From: Adiantum capillus-veneris
Taxonomy: Eukaryota; Streptophyta; Polypodiopsida; Polypodiales; Pteridaceae
DNA: 64,000 bases
Direction: 5' to 3'
NCBI GenBank assembly: GCA_014529385.2
Contig: CM043964.1
Span: 137,277,029-137,341,028, forward strand
Below, piece after piece: positions 24,587 through 36,197 of this stretch (positions are counted from its first letter, which is position 1; the number at the start of each line of letters is the position of its first letter). The translations under genes and the position numbers were made by a program. The notes below the pieces were generated by a model. The model made no database searches. It was not told where the DNA came from and saw only the letters and a program-made list of their open reading frames with translations.

Positions 24587-25410
24587 TCATGGCACACTCT
24601 TGGTGATGCAAGCCATCACAGACATGCATAATCAAAATTGCACATCAGACAACGGGGTTGATGATCAAATCTATGACTGCATAGACATATAAGTGTAGTT
24701 TTGTTGTATGTTTCTTATATTTTTTTATATTTCTCCTTATCCTCATTCTCTGTCTTGACATTACCATTAGTCACAATTCTAAGGGACGTGGATGACGAGA
24801 TTCATCACTTCAGGCATTATTCTAAAATATTTCATAGTACAGAGTGGATTAAATAGCATTTATAAACTGATTGGGAGGAATTATTGTTGTTCAATAATGC
24901 TTGATAATGTGTGTAGTCAAATGATAAATAATATTGAGGCAATTAAAGAAGTGGAAATCAAAGTAAGAAGAGATCTTATTAGTAAGAGATAAGAATAGTG
25001 GATTTTGCCGTCATGGAACGTGCCCTAATAGCCCTTTAGGATTGGCCGCACAAGGATGTGGGAATTAGGAGGCTCCACCTATTGTAGCATTAGCCCCAAG
25101 AGAGCATGTATGGTGGAAGTCAGAGAGAAAGAGGATCTCCGAGGACTAGCCAAGATTTAATTGCTCATGAAAGGAAACTTGTAGGAGGAGCGGGGGCTTG
25201 AGAAGTTAGGCTTTCCACCAAAATTTGTGAATTAGAAAAAGAAGGAAAGGTGAATCGCGTGATCATGATAGCGCGGAGAGCATGGACAACACAGAGAGCA
25301 TGGAAGATAGGCACCATGAGCGGCATGATGAAGCTATAGTATAGCAGGGCATAGGAGCAGTCAAACATGGATGTTAGCTACTCAAAGGTAGCCAATGATG
25401 TCAGCACATC

Positions 25411-25413
<3 letters not shown>
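24587..25413. other. Unassigned stretch, possibly decayed element interior
   Basis: One 66-codon frame (24792-24992) and a charged stretch near 25250-25330 have no recognisable family features. Probably the decayed leader or gag of the element whose PBS is at 24575. Confidence 0.3.

Positions 25414-25494
<81 letters not shown>
25414..25494. repeat. (TC)n microsatellite
   Basis: Uninterrupted 81-base CT tract. Confidence 0.97.
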
Positions 25495-25499
<5 letters not shown>

Positions 25500-25676
25500 T
25501 CAACCATCCCGCCCCACTTCTCACCCAATCCATGGCCTCCCATATCATCTCATCCAGCAACTTAGGACCCTCCATGCAACTACTCTACTAGTATGGCAGT
25601 ATCTAATTGTCCCTCTCTCTATCTTCTCATGTAACCCTCATCACCCACCAACCACCTTGTACATGTTGGACTGCAA

Positions 25677-25778
<102 letters not shown>

Positions 25779-25839
25779 TCCCCACACCCTCCCAGCCACC
25801 CCCTTTTGACGGCCCTCCAGAGCCCCTCTTTTTGACTTC

Positions 25840-25842
<3 letters not shown>

Positions 25843-25895
<53 letters not shown>

Positions 25896-25902
25896 ACACA
25901 CA
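25843..25902. repeat. Poly-C (39) followed by (CA)n
   Basis: 39 consecutive C at 25843-25881, then alternating CA to 25902. The complement is a 39-G run. Confidence 0.97.
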
Positions 25903-26038
25903 CCTTGAGAACGACGAAGCCATGCTCTATTATCCACCATGCAAACTCACTCTCTTCTGGCTCTCCAACAGCCATCAATCTCGTGTTGACGCTGCTTTGC
26001 CATGGAGAGTCGAAGTAGCCCCTTCTTTTGGTCTGTAG

Positions 26039-26061
26039 CTCTCTCTCTCTCTCTCTCTCTC
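26039..26061. repeat. (CT)n microsatellite
   Basis: Short CT tract, fourth pyrimidine tract in 650 bases. Confidence 0.95.
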
Positions 26062-26567
26062 GCTCACCACACCTGTTAAGCAAGCTAACTCGGATACCAT
26101 TTTTTGGAGCTCTCATTGTAAAAACTCCTATTTTTTGGATATACTTTGTAATAGATGAGCTGGGGCTACAAGCTTCCAGATTGTATCAACCTATCAATAC
26201 CCATCTTTAGTTAGAGCTCCCAGCTTATTAGTTTTGACCACCAAAAACCTTGGCTAAGGTATAAAAGCCAGTTTTTGTAAGTTAATTTTAAGTTTTGGAT
26301 AATGAAATACACAGCGTGAGCTAATGACACTCACTTCTTTGCTTCTCGCGCTTCCTACTTCCTCCCCGTTTGTCTCATTGCAGTTGCGTTCGTTGCATTG
26401 CAACCACAGTTAAGAGCTCTACGCATTGACTTAAACACAACAGGGTATTTTGTAGCTTTGGGCGTTGCCTCGACCAACGGCCTAATTTCATCATAAGTAG
26501 CAATTTACACTTCAAAATAAAAAACTAAGCATAGGCGGGGTATTGGGGCATCATTGCTAAGCATTTA
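26062..26567 (+). repeat. Presumed upstream part of the outer gypsy element's 5' LTR
   Basis: The 12.5-kb chromovirus at 26568-39088 is bounded by the same five bases, ATTTA. Removing it joins this stretch to 39094-39486, which is an LTR end followed by an Asp-tRNA PBS. This stretch therefore belongs to the same LTR by position. A TATAAAA at 26260-26266 could be its promoter. The true LTR start was not found and may lie among the CT tracts. No 3' LTR is available for comparison. Confidence 0.5.
26260..26266 (+). promoter_or_regulatory. Candidate TATA box
   Basis: TATAAAA within AAGGTATAAAAGCC in the presumed LTR. Position relative to the LTR end after removing the inserted element (about 700 bases) is plausible for an LTR promoter. 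No transcription data. Confidence 0.35.
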
Positions 26568-28734
26568 TGTGAGGTCCCCACCCCGTCATCTCAAATGAAG
26601 GTTTTGATGGTAAACCTGGTGGCCACTAGATCTATAGTGGAAGCAAACAAAGTGGTTTAAGGAATCAACTAGCGGATGAGCTCTCATCACCAACTGAATT
26701 GAGCCGAGCCTACTAGCAACGAGATCTAGTTCCACCCCATAGGGGATAGCGTGTCTAACCAATTACCGGTCCTAAGACTCACCTTCCAGAAGGAGAGAAG
26801 TCTCGAGTGCCTTTTTCCCCATTGCTTTTAGAGGCACGTACACTTGGGACTTCACTGCTTTTGGTGCAATGAGCAATTCTAACGTCATTTACCATACTGT
26901 GGGGACAGAGAGTTCCCGACCAATTGGGACCACCCTTCTCATAGGCATTGGCAACCCGAGCCAAGCCCCCACTTTCCACCCCCATACTCACACTTTGTCT
27001 TGTGTGTCCTAATTACTAACACATTTGTTGTTCATCATATATATTCATTGATTTATCCCGATTCACAGGATGTGTTAAGACAACACTTCAAATAGTTTTT
27101 CAAAGCGGCACCAAAACAATCTTTGTAGTAAAAATTCACTCAATAGCTCATTTCATTTAAACTTCCAATGTTCTGGAGGCACAAAATCCCCCAGCGAGTG
27201 TTAACTCCACCCGTTGTCACCTAGTTGCCCATACAACTAGATTTGTCCACCGCATAAAAAGCACGACATGGACATCCCACCACAAACAATGCAAGTCGTG
27301 GGTATCCACCGCAAAGAACGCAAGACGTGGATCAAAGCCCTAAGCTAGGTAATCCTAGCTACAACGAGAACCTCGCAAGCTGCCCCATGTGATCAAGAGG
27401 GGGATCATGACTAAATCAACATTGGAATTAAAAATGAACAGGCCGAGTTAATTTTCCCTAGCAAACAGTCTTTCCTACTTCAGACAGTTTATTCCAAAAA
27501 CATTCTTTCCTACTTGAATTTAAATACACTAATTAAAATACCATGGTCTCCGTTGGATTACCAACATGTTTGGGGTAATGATATTTTCCTATCTTACCGA
27601 AATGCAATGTTATTAAACTGTACTTAAATTAAAATTTAGGTCTACCTCGATAATTTCCTCCTCGTTGCTTCGTGAGATGACCGGTACTTGCTTGACCATG
27701 GGAGCCTTCCCCTTTCCGTTGGTGTTGCTCGTCCCGGCCTCATGGTCGTGAGATCCACCAAAATGGGTCCTCTTTGGGGCCATTTTTACTCACTATTTAA
27801 GAAGATGATTTCGGAAAAGAGACTAGAGTACGCTATACCATGACAATCCGCAGTTGCTCAGATAACAACATGATTAACTTTAACAAGCATTTCTTCTTAT
27901 ACGGAAGAAACAGAATCATTTCAGAGGTATGATAATTACTCCTCTATCATAATCTATCTTGGGAAAAATTTAGTTTAACACTAGTTGATTACATTGACAG
28001 CAACTTCACATGATCTTATGAGAATTGGCCTTAAAATTAGATGTTTAGCTCAGCAATTGGAGAATTCAGTTTTCTGTGATTACTTGCTTAATTAGAGTAA
28101 TTGAATGATGAGTTTGCTATACTAATTGCTTCTCTAAGATGAACAAAAATGTACAAAATTATTCCTTTTCTATAATGACAATAATTTAAGATGGTGATTA
28201 ATTTTTCTAATTTACAATTAATCTCTTGTAATTAAAGTTTAATCCTTGTTAATTAAATTCATTCCTAATACAATGACCGATTGAAGTCGTTCAAATTGCT
28301 ACTTTGCTAGAGATTAACTTATTTCCGTCATTCATGCATTGATCTAATTAGCTTGCAATTCACTATTATTAATCATGGATTAATTGATGATTAAGGAAGT
28401 TGATTTGATACATAATTAACTAATTAGATTAAGATAGTAAAATAGATTAATCACATATGTGATTTAGAGAGTTTACTACTAGATAGATTAGTTAGATTTT
28501 GCATAGAATTAGCGGGAGATAAGGAATTCATAGAGAAATCGAGATGAAAACATAAAGTTGACTTTGGATTACCGTAAATCAAGCTAATTAAGCCAGAATG
28601 CTGATCTGATGAAGCCTAATTGACGAGAGATTGGCCTCCTCTTACTCCGCTTCTAGAGATTGTGTATGCCGGCAGCACCTCGCCCAAGGTGTGTGTGTGA
28701 GGGAGTGTGTGTGTGTGTGTGTGTGAGCAGGTCC

Positions 28735-28742
28735 TTATATAG
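28735..28742 (-). promoter_or_regulatory. LTR TATA box (3' LTR copy)
   Basis: Minus strand CTATATAA, followed by GGACCTGC and a (CA)-rich stretch; conserved in the other LTR at 38430-38437. Confidence 0.6.
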
Positions 28743-29160
28743 TGCTTAGTCTCATGCAAATCGAAATTTGTTGCTAAATGCATGTGAGTGAGCACTTGGC
28801 CTTGCATAGGCAGCTTGGGTGCATGGCTTGCAAAGTGTCCAGTTAGCTTCTCCAACTGCCTCTCACACTCTCTCATGCTTGGTAAGTCTCTCACAAGCTC
28901 CTAGATGAGTGGGGGCGCCCTCTAGCTGCTAAAGCAAGCCTCCAGTGGCCTAGAGCCTCTGCACACACCAGCTCCCTAGTGACACCAGCTCCCTAGTGTC
29001 GGTGCCCCCGCTAGCCTTAAAAAAATAAATATTTTTAACCTTAGACGGTCGTTATAGCTTGGATTTTAATTCCGAAACTTGATGTGCTAAGATGAAACTA
29101 AGGTGAAACATCCCGAGTACCTACCATATTTAGCAGTTCTTGGTGTCTGAAATTGCATTT

Positions 29161-29771
29161 AAATGCATCAGACCCAGTTTTAAAGAAGACTATTCTGTAT
29201 GAAGCACACAATAGCCCTACATCAGGACATCCAGGGACCAATTGGATTTTTACTCAACCTATTCTCAATATGCGACAACGGTGATGGATAGAACTCTTAC
29301 AAGAATATGACCTTGACATCAGGACATAGACATCAGGCCTTTACTTCATACATAGACTTTGTGTACCCAGAGACCCAACTTTAAAGAAGACTATTCTGTA
29401 TGAAGCACACAATAGCCCTACATCAGGACATCCAGGGACCAATTGGATTTTTACTCAACCTATTCTCAATATGGGACAACGGTGATGGATAGAACTCTTA
29501 CAAGAATATGACCTTGACATAAAGTATAGACCAGGGAAGGAAAATGCCGTTGCAGATGGACTTAGTCGAAAATCTTTTCTCGGAGCTATCTCTATTCCAA
29601 ATAACCCTATCTGGGATAGAATTAAAGAAGCATCTTTGGTAGATCCAAAATACCAACGTATACTATCATTAGTCCAACAGAATAAGAGGCATGAAGCTAA
29701 AGATTACTCTCTTATGGGAGGATGCCTTTACTTCAGACATAGACTCTGTGTACCCAGAGACCCAACTTTAA
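29161..29771 (+). pseudogene. Scrambled chromovirus RNase H/integrase-linker fragments inside the LTR
   Basis: The insert is in sense orientation on the + strand, opposite to its host. At 29500-29765 it reads a clean stretch of RNase H end and linker (EYDLDIKYRPGKENAVADGL, later GGCLYFRHRLCVPRDPTL). Before it lies a block joining the integrase zinc-motif start (TILYEAHNSPTSGHPG) to a short RNase H piece. That block occurs twice (about 29170-29322 and 29370-29521) with a short bridge. The zinc-motif part is the very segment deleted from the host element's integrase, so the source was a different copy. The order looks like repair or template-switch filler. Confidence 0.75.
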
Positions 29772-31109
29772 CACTAGGTTGGTAATGGGACACTTTTATG
29801 TCCTGGAACACTTTTATGTACTGTTAAGTGACCATTTTCCTTGAATTATGTCAAGAGTTTCAAAATGGATTTTGAGGTGCGATCTATCTAGAAAGTTGTC
29901 TCATGAGCTGAAAAAAACTTGACATTTTTTTGAAATATCAATTCCATCTTTAACCTTGTCCTTGCACAACATTTCACAACCTAAACTGTGTGAAAAAACG
30001 GGTCTTGTTTTTTGCTTTTTTCAACTTTTTGCAACTATTCAACTCTAAAGTTCATGTTTGTGAGGTCTATAATGCTAGAAAACTATCTTTAGTAGTCCTC
30101 AGCATGTCTTGGTGCTTCTAGGGAGAAATAAATGTTAAAGTTGTAAGTTATGACCAAATTACAAAAATTGTCAAATCCTGTTTTTTAGCCAATTTTATCT
30201 CTTCTATGATTTTTTTGGTGGCTTTCATGATATCCAAATGCAGTTTTGATTTTGTATGTCGCATATTGTAACATAAAACTAATATTCCTTGAGTTTTGGG
30301 GCACCTAATACCCTATTTTGCATAGTACAAAACGATGGTTGATTTTTTCAATTATAAAAGAAAACGAAACATTCTAGTATATCAAGTATAGCTTTTTCAA
30401 TATTACTAGTTTCTTGTGAGAACTATATGCATTTTGTAGGTAGTAACCATATCTAGTCATAAGCATCAAATTTGGCTAGATATTGAATAATTTCTATGGG
30501 ATTCTACAACTCATAATGTTGAACCCAGTGTTTTCATGTTTGCTGTATTTAGCACTTCATCTTTGTCCCCAAGATTCCCCTTGGTAAGAGATGTATTATT
30601 CTTTTGACATGCTCCATGGCTCCTTATGAACCTAAAGGAAAACAAGGAACTAAGAAAAGATGCATATATTAATTGTATTGAGCGTGGCTATAGAAACTTT
30701 GATGATAGGTTTGCAGTATGGAAAAAATTCAACTTTTTTGTATCTATTTCTTTTGGTAAAACAAAAAATAGTGAGTGATAAGCAATCATATGTTCTGATC
30801 ACCAACCACTGAAGTTAACCAGGGAATTTATCTCAAGTCCTACAAAAATCCCTAATCTTATTTTTATGCAACAAAATGTAAGAAATGATTGTTTTGATGA
30901 AAATGTACTAGTCCATCAACTTTGGAGGCTTGGTGTGACCAAAAGATGATAAATTTTACAAGTTTCTTATTTTTTCCATGTGTAGTAGGCCTTGAACTAT
31001 AACCTCATGAAAGGATTTTACAAAATGAGTGGATCTAGTATGGTTTTGGAGGTTTTTTCCAAAACCCTGAAAGGACACTTTTATGTCCTGTTAGGTTACC
31101 AACCTAGTG
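29772..31109. mobile_element. 1.34-kb non-autonomous DNA transposon, CACTA-like ends, TTAA flanks
   Basis: Perfect 14-bp terminal inverted repeats CACTAGGTTGGTAA (29772-29785) and TTACCAACCTAGTG (31096-31109). Each end also has the near-palindrome GGACACTTTTATGTCC (29788-29803 and 31073-31088), like transposase-binding subterminal repeats. The interior is AT-rich with no transposase. The flanks read CTTTAA before and TTAAAG after. The empty site CAACTTTAAAGAAG is present at about 29374-29390 in the duplicate block, so a 4-bp TTAA was duplicated. CACTA elements usually make 3 bp, so the superfamily is uncertain. Confidence 0.8.
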
Positions 31110-31163
31110 TTAAAGAAGACTATTCTGTATGAAGCACACAATAGCCCTACATCAGGACATCCA
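31110..31163 (+). pseudogene. Third piece of integrase zinc-motif sequence
   Basis: Right flank of the transposon; it continues the block interrupted at 29771 (ILYEAHNSPTSGHP) and ends where the LTR resumes at GCATTT. Confidence 0.7.
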
Positions 31164-31419
31164 GCATTTTTTTAAAATTCTAGGTATGGGTGCAGTTTGT
31201 TGAGCCGGTCAAAACTAGATAGGTCGGGTGACCAAAAACTTACTATTTTAGAAAAATCTTTCCAAATTTTTTTTTAATTCATTTTTGAAAGCTCTATAAC
31301 ATTCTAAACATCTTGGCATCGTGACAGATTTAGAAAAACTGCCAAAAATAGTAATTTTTTGTAGTATGATTATTTTGTAGTACAGGGGTGCTCTTTAGCT
31401 CGGGGTCAGAGATCTTACA

Positions 31420-31430
31420 TCCTCCCCAAC
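31420..31430 (-). other. Polypurine tract of the chromovirus
   Basis: Minus strand GTTGGGGAGGA directly before the 3' LTR start TGTAAGATC. Confidence 0.8.
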
Positions 31431-31450
31431 GTAAAAAATTTGAGATCTCC

Positions 31451-34330
31451 TCATCTCAAGAATTTATTAGGATAATCCTTTATGAGCGTTGGTTCGTCCT
31501 CCCAAGTAGCATCTTCTTCAGGATAATCTTTCCACTTCACAAGGTGCTCGATAATTGTCCTGTTTTGTAGCTTTCTTTTCCTTGATTCAAGGACGTAATC
31601 ATGTTGAAGTTCGAGAACTCCTTGTGCTGGCATAATTATCTGATCTGAGTCTAAGAGTTGATCGGGGCTAGGAATGTACGGTTTGAGTAGGCTGACGTAA
31701 AATACATCATGAACCTTTACGTTTGCGGGTAACTTGAGCTTGTAGGCCTGGTCACTCACAACCTTAGTGATTTTGAAGGTTCCACAATATCTCGGGCTTA
31801 GCTTCTTGTACCTTCCTAATGATAAGCTGCTTTTCTTTGGTCGGACTCGTAGAAAAACTTTTCCTCCTTCCTTGAAGGTCCGTTCTGATCGATTCTTATC
31901 TGCATAATGCTTTTTCTATCCTGAGCGGCTTGGATATCTTGGCGAATGGCTTTAGTATGAGCTTCCATGTCTTCTAGCATCTTCTTAGAGGCTTCTACCC
32001 TGATGGTTGGGTCTAAAAAGTTAAGCGGTGCTAAACCGTCTTGTCCATAAAGAGATTTGAAGGGTGACATTCCAATGCTTCTGTGTTCGAAAGGATTGTA
32101 AGCATATTCTACCAAAGGAAGATATTGTAACCACTTCTTTGGCTCTTGCAAACAATAGGCCCTGAGAATGTCCTCAATGACTTGATTTACTCTTTCAGTC
32201 TACCCATCTGTCTACAGATGATACGCTGTGTTGAAGGCTAATTGTGACCCAATAGATTGGAAAAGAGAAGTCCAAAACTTTGATGTAAACTTGGCATCTG
32301 TGTGCTTCATACAGAATAGTCTTCTTTAAAGCTGGGTCTCTGGGTACACAGAGTCTGTCTGAAGTAAAGGCATCCTCCCATAAGAGAGTAATCTTTAGCT
32401 TCATGCCTCTTATTCTGCTGGACTAATGATACTATACGTTGTTATTATGGATCTACCAAAGATGATTCTTTAATTCTATCCTAGATAGAGTTATTTGGAA
32501 TAGAGATAGCTCCGAGAAAAGATTTTCGACTAAGTCCATCTGCAACGGCATTTTCCTTCCCTTGTCTATACTTTATGTCAAGGTCATATTCTTGTAAGAG
32601 TTCTATCCATCACCATTCTCGCATATTGAGAATAGGTTGGGTAAAAATCCATTTTAAGCTCTTGTGGTCTGTAACTAGCTAAAATTTATGTCCGAGAAGA
32701 TAATGTCTCCACAACTTCAGTGCATGTATAACCGCTAAAAGTTCCAAATGGTGAGTAGGATAATTCTTCTCATGATCCCTTAGCTTTCGTGAGGTATACA
32801 CCACCGGCCTTCCTTCTTGAGTAAGAACTCTTCCCAAAGCAAATTTGCTAGCATCGGTCGCTACTTCAAATTCCTTACTGAAATCTGGAAGCTTTAAGAT
32901 AGGAGCTGAGACTAAGAATTCTTTTAGCTTAGCAAAACTAGACTCGTGCTCGATCTTCCACTCGATCCTCATTCCTTTCTTCAAGAGTTCCATCAAAGGT
33001 GCAACAATACGTGCATAGTCCTTGACAAAAATCATGTATTATCCCGTTATTCCAACAAATCCTCTTACTTCACTGACGGTGGATGGTTGAGGCCAATCAA
33101 AAATATCCTTGACTTTATCTAGGTCCACTGAAATCCCTTTGGCTGATATAATAAATCCAAGATAATTGACCTTTGGTGAGCAGAAGGTACACTTGCTCGC
33201 TTTAACGTAAAGTTGGTGCTCTCGAAGAAGATCAAGTACTTTGCGAACATGTTTTTCATGATCTACCTCGTTCTTAGAATAGATCAGAATGTCGTCAAAG
33301 AAAATAAGGACAAAATCGTCCAGATAAAGTCTGAAAATATCTTGCATAAGTCGATTGAAGCTTGGAGGAGCATTTGTTAGACCATTACTGTGAATTCGTA
33401 GTGTCCATACCTAGTGTTGAAAGTTGTCTTTGGAATGTCTGATTCCTTGATCCTAATTTGGTAATATCCTGACCTTAGATCAATCTTCGTAAACATTTTG
33501 GCACCATGGAGTCTATCCAGGAGTTCGTCAATCCTTGGAATTGGATACTTGTTTTTGACAGCTACCTGGTTCAGTCCACGGTAATCTATGCATAGCCTTA
33601 AGGTCCCATCCTTCTTCTTCTAAAAAAGAACTGGTGCGCCCCAAGGAGGAGTACTGGGTCGAATGAATCCTTGTTCAATGAGTTGCCTAAGTTGTTCCTT
33701 GAGTTCTATGCCCTCTGGAAGTGACATTTAATAAGGTCGCTTTGAGACAGGTTCACATCCAAGGATAGTCTCGATCTCATGATCTACCTCTCTATGTGGT
33801 GGAAGATTCATAAGGTCTTCAGGGAAGACATCATCATACTCCTTCAACCAGTTTGGTCGAAGTCTGGCGTCCGATTGGTCCACCTTGTTGAGCTTTATCG
33901 CATAAATTTGTTGCCCCTTTCTCAGTCCCTTCAAAAGTCTACTGGCCTTAACAAGAGTATCCATAGATCTCCCATTTTTCCCTTGGATTAAGAATTCATT
34001 ACCCAAGTTATCTGTAAAGGTAAAGTTCCCTTGTGCACAATGGATGTGGGCTTGATTTTGCTTTAGCCAGTCCATCCCTAGTATCCCATCAAAGAATCCT
34101 AAAGGTAGGGTTTGAAATTGAGCAGAAGTTGGGTGTCCCCCTAGATCAAAGTCGATTATACCTGCAGAGTGTTGAGATACTACTTCCTTGCCATTTGCTA
34201 GCTCTACAACTAATTTGCTTGTTGTATACTTATCTAGCTTTAGCTTCCTCATGAATCTGGGTGAAAGAAATGAAAGAGTACTACCACAATCTATAAGGAA
34301 GTTAACTTGTTCACCTCTGAGAGATCATGG
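31451..34330 (-). pseudogene. Chromovirus pol: PR, RT, RNase H, partial integrase, chromodomain
   Basis: Minus strand. PR near 34290 has FLIDCGSTLSF (Asp kept, DCG for DSG) and then GILGMDWLKQNQ (about 34080). RT spans about 33730-33040 with [18 protein letters not shown] and an FFDDILIYSK active site at 33291-33296. RNase H spans about 32900-32560 (FEVATDASKFALG). In integrase the zinc region stops at LYEAH and jumps, at about 32300, to sequence just past the second catalytic Asp. Half the zinc motif and the first Asp are therefore deleted and the frame is shifted. Integrase tail and chromodomain (LVKWKDYPEEDATWEDE) end at 31451. In-frame stops include several TAG. It cannot make an active enzyme. 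Confidence 0.93.
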
Positions 34331-34529
34331 TGTATGAATGACTGCGTATTGCTCGCAACCATTGGGGTTGTCTATTGCAGCATGCAAGGTTGATCTCTCC
34401 TCTACTTCATCTCCCACAGTTGGTTGTACCACTGTGGCATTCACTCTGGCGGTAGCTCCACGCCCTCGCCCTCTGTTTACCCTTCCACGTCCTCATCTTC
34501 TATTAGGTTTTCCTCGCCCATAGACATTT

Positions 34530-35308
34530 AGAGGTATGGCATTGGCGCTGGTTGCTTGAGTCTTCTTGGGGCATTTAGATCGGTAATGCCTGAATTCATT
34601 GCACTCATAACAATGTACATTTGGAAATTCCATAACTGCAGTAGTCGCTACTATTGGGAGATGTTCGTATGCTTGGTTGTTTGGTCTATTATTCTAAGCA
34701 TTTGTCCTTGTCCTTTTCGCCAAATGATTCCTCTTATTCTGATTGACCTTCTGAATTTCCATAGCTACAGGTTTAGCTCTTAGCAAGGCATCTTGAAGAG
34801 TTGCCGGTCTGAGAGCTTCTATCCAATTTTTCAAGGGGTCGATGAGCCCTTGGCAGAACCGTGCTACTTGCTGATCTAGGGTCATTCTAGGAGCATATCT
34901 TCGAAGAGTAACAAAGTTTGAGTAATACTCCTCGACTGAAGAAGTCGACTGACGAAGGGAAAAGAACTCATTCATCTTCAAGGTTTTATAAGCGGGTGGT
35001 AAGTAATGCCCCATCACTACAGCCTTGATGTCTTCCCACCACTGAGAAGATCCCTTGATGTTCAGATCTCTGCAATGCTGTTTCCACCAAATCTTGGCAT
35101 CACCAGAGAGGCGGAACATTGCGAGCATGGTCTGGTTCTCGGGTTGAGTCCCTGCAACCTCGAAATAATTATCCATTGCTTCAATCCACAGTTTTGCATC
35201 TCTCTCCACATTAGCTCCCTTGCCCTTAAAGGTTGGAGGTTGGACTTGTTTAAGGAGGAGCTTCTTTTCTTGTGTTGTCGAATAGAGAGCGACAGGCGGT
35301 GCCTACAT
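34530..35308 (-). pseudogene. Chromovirus gag
   Basis: Minus-strand gag from ATG at 35308-35306. The second codon is TAG, and from the third codon the frame is open through VERDAKLWIEAMDNYFEVAG and the capsid core (RLSGDAKIWWKQHC, then LRQSTSSVEEYYSNFVTLRR) to a stop near 34694. It continues in frame after that stop to a zinc knuckle CYECNEFRHYRSKC at 34612-34571 (CX2CX4HX4C) and an Arg/Gly-rich tail (GRGRVNRGRGRGA, about 34480-34440). The start was chosen because it is the first in-frame ATG after the long leader. Apart from the TAG stops the frame is well kept. Confidence 0.88.
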
Positions 35309-35515
35309 GGTTTACACGGAATTTGATACAATTGCTAGAGTTCAAGATTTAAATAAACACGAGACTTTAGTAAAATCCAAGTTCCAAATCACCAAGAGAC
35401 AAAAAACTCAAAGAAAAAAACTCTTCCTTTATTGATAGAAATTTTTATTACAATCGTAACCTTTTGAGGTTTAGGATAACTTTTGATCAATTTATTACAT
35501 AGCATTCTAGGATAT

Positions 35516-36106
35516 CTATATGATACGTCTGGCAGGCTGTCCTGGAATATAATGATACAGATGATGTTTATGTGTTGTCACATTCTTACAATCCTCTATT
35601 TCTCCTGAGAAATAGTCCCTATACTTATTCTTAAGCAGGTAGTAAATTATGGTGTTCATACTCTTCCATAAGTGTCTTGGAACACCAAAATTTATAACTC
35701 TATTTGCTAGAATTACATCAGTGACCTTGTCCCAAAGCCACTCATTGAGGGTTTGCTCGATGTTGTCAGAAGTAGCAACAGTGACGCCCAAATGTGAAGG
35801 CAACAAGTAGTATAACTGCAATACTCTCAATTCTTGTCCCTAACGGATTTTCTTTAAGTCGGCAGCTAGGCATCCTAACTTCCGAGTGTTGATGTAGTAA
35901 ATCCCGCCTTCGTGGGTCCAGTCGATCTCCCATCCTTTATCAATGTGAGTGGAGTGCGGTGTATTCACCTTTAGCAGCATCTCCATCACGTCTCGTCGAA
36001 AACAATAATTTGGAGAATGACGTGCTTGCTCATAAATAAGCTTAAAGACTTGAAACTTTTGGTATTCAAGTGCGGGGTCTTCCTACAACACCAATGCAAG
36101 GAGTTC
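35516..36106 (-). pseudogene. Unassigned sense reading frame between PBS and gag
   Basis: On the minus strand one frame runs about 195 codons from near 36106 to a TAA at 35516, broken only by two TAG codons (about 36085 and 35845). I do not recognise it. Visible features are an Arg/Tyr-rich first half (KFQVFKLIYEQARHSPNYCF), GWEIDWTHEGGIYYINTRKL, a middle with PSHLGVTVATSDNIEQTLNE, and a basic tail (LLKNKYRDYFSG, HKHHLYHYIPGQPARRII). No signal peptide or zinc motif is apparent. It lies downstream of the LTR promoter in the genomic RNA leader, about 210 bases before gag. It could be an extra retroelement gene, a captured host fragment, or chance. Confidence 0.5.
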
Positions 36107-36183
36107 GGATTAGCTACCTAGATTTCCTTAGCTCTAAAATTTTCAAACAGTACGAATTTTAGTTCCCAGTCTATCCTAACCTT

Positions 36184-36195
36184 GCTCTAATACTA
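36184..36195 (-). other. Decayed primer-binding site
   Basis: Minus strand TAGTATTAGAGC, two transitions away from TGGTATCAGAGC, two bases after the LTR end CTCACA. Confidence 0.75.
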
Positions 36196-36197
36196 GG

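Larger units (their letters stand above)
26568..31419 (-). repeat. 3' LTR of the chromovirus, interrupted by a 2-kb insert
   Basis: Matches 36198-39088 from TGTGAGGTCC to CAGAGATCTTACA. Collinearity breaks at GCATTT (29155-29160) and resumes at GCATTT (31164-31169), showing an insert of 2,003 bp that the other LTR lacks. Confidence 0.93.

Noticed and set aside
28616-28894. Frames in the chromovirus LTRs (also 26779-26991, 36409-36621 and 38284-38502) that are conserved between two places
   Set aside because: They are conserved only because the two LTRs are copies of each other; the frames cross the (TG)n part and promoter and look like chance.
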